Shown here piece after piece: positions 9,420 to 10,416 of a stretch of DNA of 10,416 nt; positions within the stretch are counted from its first letter, which is position 1, and each line of letters starts with the position of its first letter. The DNA comes from an uncultured Bacteroidales bacterium (lineage in GTDB: Bacteria > Bacteroidota > Bacteroidia > Bacteroidales > Muribaculaceae): contig USHH01000059.1 in assembly GCA_900554345.1 (NCBI GenBank), positions 1-10,416 on the forward strand, read 5' to 3'. The translations under genes and the position numbers were made by a program. Below the pieces are notes generated by a model that saw only the letters and a list, made by a program, of their open reading frames with translations, did not search any database and was not told the DNA's origin.

Positions 9420-10064
9420 ATGACCAACAAAGAAAAGCTCAAACGCTGCGGCGCGTTCGGAATAGCCCTGTTCGTGTGCGCGCTGGGGATCGGGCTGATC
9501 ACCAACGCGAATCTGGGCACCTCGCCCATCACCAGCCTTCCCTACGTGGGAAGCCGCATCCTCGGGCTTTCGCTCGGCACGCTGACCTTCGCGCTCAACG
9601 TCCTGCTCCTGATTTGGCAGAAACTCCTTCTGGGCAGGGAGTTCCGCGCCACGCACCTGTTCCAGCTTCCGGCGGTGTTCCTGTTCAGCGTGTTCATCGA
9701 CGTGGGCATGGCCCTGACCGCCGGACTGGCCTCGGAGAACTATCTGTCCCAGATGATCATGTGCGTCGCCGGATGCGCTGTCCTCGGGCTCGGCATCAGC
9801 ATGGAAATCGTCTCCAACGTCACCGTGCTGCCGGGCGAGGGCATCGTGATCGCCATCGCCTACCGCTTCAAGAAAATATTCGGCAGGATCAAGGTGCTGT
9901 TCGACGTCTCCCTCGTCGCCCTGTCCGTCGCGTTGTCCCTCGCCTTTTTGAGCGGCCTTGTGGGCATCCGCGAAGGCACCGTGCTCTCCGCCCTGCTCGT
10001 CGGCAATTTCGTGCGCCTCACCTCGCCCGCCGTCCGAAAGCTCGACGGGTGGTTCGCCGCGTAA
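9420..10064 (+). CDS. YczE/YitT-like integral membrane protein (DUF6198-type)
   Basis: The protein has 214 residues from the ATG at 9420 (MTNKEKLKRCGAFG). An ATG six codons upstream at 9402 falls in the inverted repeat and has no ribosome-binding site, so it is not preferred. A much longer upstream extension of this frame is only the shadow of uvrA. There are about five hydrophobic segments: residues 10-30, 42-68, 78-100, 107-130 and 155-180. The first carries the family block ALGIGLITNANLGTSPITSLPYV, and a later one has GLGISMEIVSNVTVLPGEGIVIAIAYRF. These are hallmarks of the YczE/YyaS/YitT membrane family (COG2364), whose function is not established. Composition matches the GC-rich uvrA C-half, not the left part of the window. 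It is followed after 24 bp by the MobA-like gene, so the two may form an operon. Confidence 0.85.
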   Translation: MTNKEKLKRCGAFGIALFVCALGIGLITNANLGTSPITSLPYVGSRILGLSLGTLTFALNVLLLIWQKLLLGREFRATHLFQLPAVFLFSVFIDVGMALTAGLASENYLSQMIMCVAGCAVLGLGISMEIVSNVTVLPGEGIVIAIAYRFKKIFGRIKVLFDVSLVALSVALSLAFLSGLVGIREGTVLSALLVGNFVRLTSPAVRKLDGWFAA

Positions 10065-10088
10065 CCGTTTTCTTGCAGGAATACCGTC

Positions 10089-10416
10089 ATGAAACGCAAC
10101 CGCACCCTTCCCGCCGTCGTGCTGGCGGCCGGTTTTTCCCGGCGCATGGGCCGCTGCAAGCTCACCCTCACGCTCGACGGCGAACCGCTCGTGCGCCGCG
10201 CCGTCCGCGCCGCGCTGGCCCACAGCTGCTTCAACCTCAGCGGGAGCCTGCTGGCGGCGGTGCTGCTGCCCTGGTTCGTCCGGCTGGTGGAGCTTATCTC
10301 CCCCAAAGGCCCGGAGCTGGAGATCATTTCCCGTCAGATCGCCAACGCCCACACCCTCTTCAACGTCTGCTGCGCCCTGCTCTGGCTGCCCCTCCTGCCG
10401 TGGATGGTGCGGCTGG
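10089..10416 (+). CDS. MobA-like nucleotidyltransferase N-terminus fused in frame to Na/phosphate cotransporter-like sequence (partial, chimeric)
   Basis: The frame is open from the ATG at 10089 to the edge (109 codons), with AGGA at 10077-10080 as ribosome-binding site. Residues 1-45 are a nucleotidyltransferase start: PAVVLAAGFSRRMGRCKL contains the LAAGxSxRMGxxK nucleotide-binding loop of the MobA/MocA group (molybdenum cofactor guanylyl- or cytidylyltransferases). This is followed by DGEPLVRRAVRAALAH, as in that fold. From residue 46 the sequence is different: FNLSGSLLAAVLLPWFVRLVELISP, then ISRQIANAHTLFNVCCALLWLPLLPWMVRL. ANAHTLFNV and the hydrophobic segments around it are typical of the Na/Pi-cotransporter family (PF02690, NptA/YjbB-like), which is a transporter and not a Rossmann-like enzyme. 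No natural domain arrangement of this kind is known to me, and the fold of the enzyme would be cut after its second element. It is best read as a join of two genes and not as one product. Confidence 0.7.
   Translation, partial: MKRNRTLPAVVLAAGFSRRMGRCKLTLTLDGEPLVRRAVRAALAHSCFNLSGSLLAAVLLPWFVRLVELISPKGPELEIISRQIANAHTLFNVCCALLWLPLLPWMVRL
10211..10226. other. Probable second chimeric junction (MobA-like to Na/Pi cotransporter-like)
   Basis: The switch in protein family falls at GCG CTG GCC CAC (Ala-Leu-Ala-His, 10212-10223). This word is plausible in both parents: an ALAH after the second MobA element, and the AH that precedes the LFN-type segment in Na/Pi cotransporters. Such a short shared word is typical of assembly joins or of microhomology deletions. 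Confidence 0.65.

Overview
The window reads as one metagenome-style contig built from at least two, probably three, genomic sources. Positions 1 to about 8130 look like an uncultured gut-type Bacteroidales bacterium, probably close to Muribaculaceae. The evidence is Bacteroidota-type promoters (TTTG, 19-bp gap, TAnnTTTG), AT-rich spacers with weak ribosome-binding sites, a PorT-family barrel, a LysM/periplasmic-binding-protein hybrid, and a UvrA N-terminal half of clear Bacteroidota type. From about 8130 to the end, coding sequence is visibly richer in GC. The UvrA C-terminal half there has the signature blocks I associate with Desulfovibrionaceae, not Bacteroidota. A further abrupt switch near 10221 fuses a MobA-like nucleotidyltransferase N-terminus in frame to the interior of a Na/phosphate cotransporter-like protein.

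Layout, left to right. Minus strand: a PorT-family outer-membrane barrel (partial, runs off the left edge), coupled by an ATGA overlap to an upstream gene for a secreted protein with four LysM domains and a type-1 periplasmic-binding-like domain. A divergent spacer follows with a promoter candidate on each strand. Plus strand: a class A beta-lactamase with all catalytic motifs intact. Minus strand: a small three-helix membrane protein whose stop codon overlaps the beta-lactamase stop. Then comes an AT-rich spacer with a 15-bp intrinsic terminator and a short tandem repeat, and a secreted prolyl oligopeptidase (minus). A second divergent spacer leads to uvrA (plus, mosaic), a long perfect inverted repeat, a YczE/YitT-like (DUF6198-type) membrane protein, and the MobA/cotransporter fusion open at the right edge.

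The Bacteroidales part is mostly envelope and periplasm biology: a putative cell-wall binding/sensing protein with its barrel partner, a beta-lactamase, and a periplasmic peptidase. I see no coherent new multi-gene system, phage, CRISPR array, tRNA or rRNA. The most important observation for a reader is that the two junctions make the right-hand 2.3 kb unsafe to treat as the same genome. They are most economically explained as assembly joins at short conserved sequences, although real recombination cannot be excluded from sequence alone.
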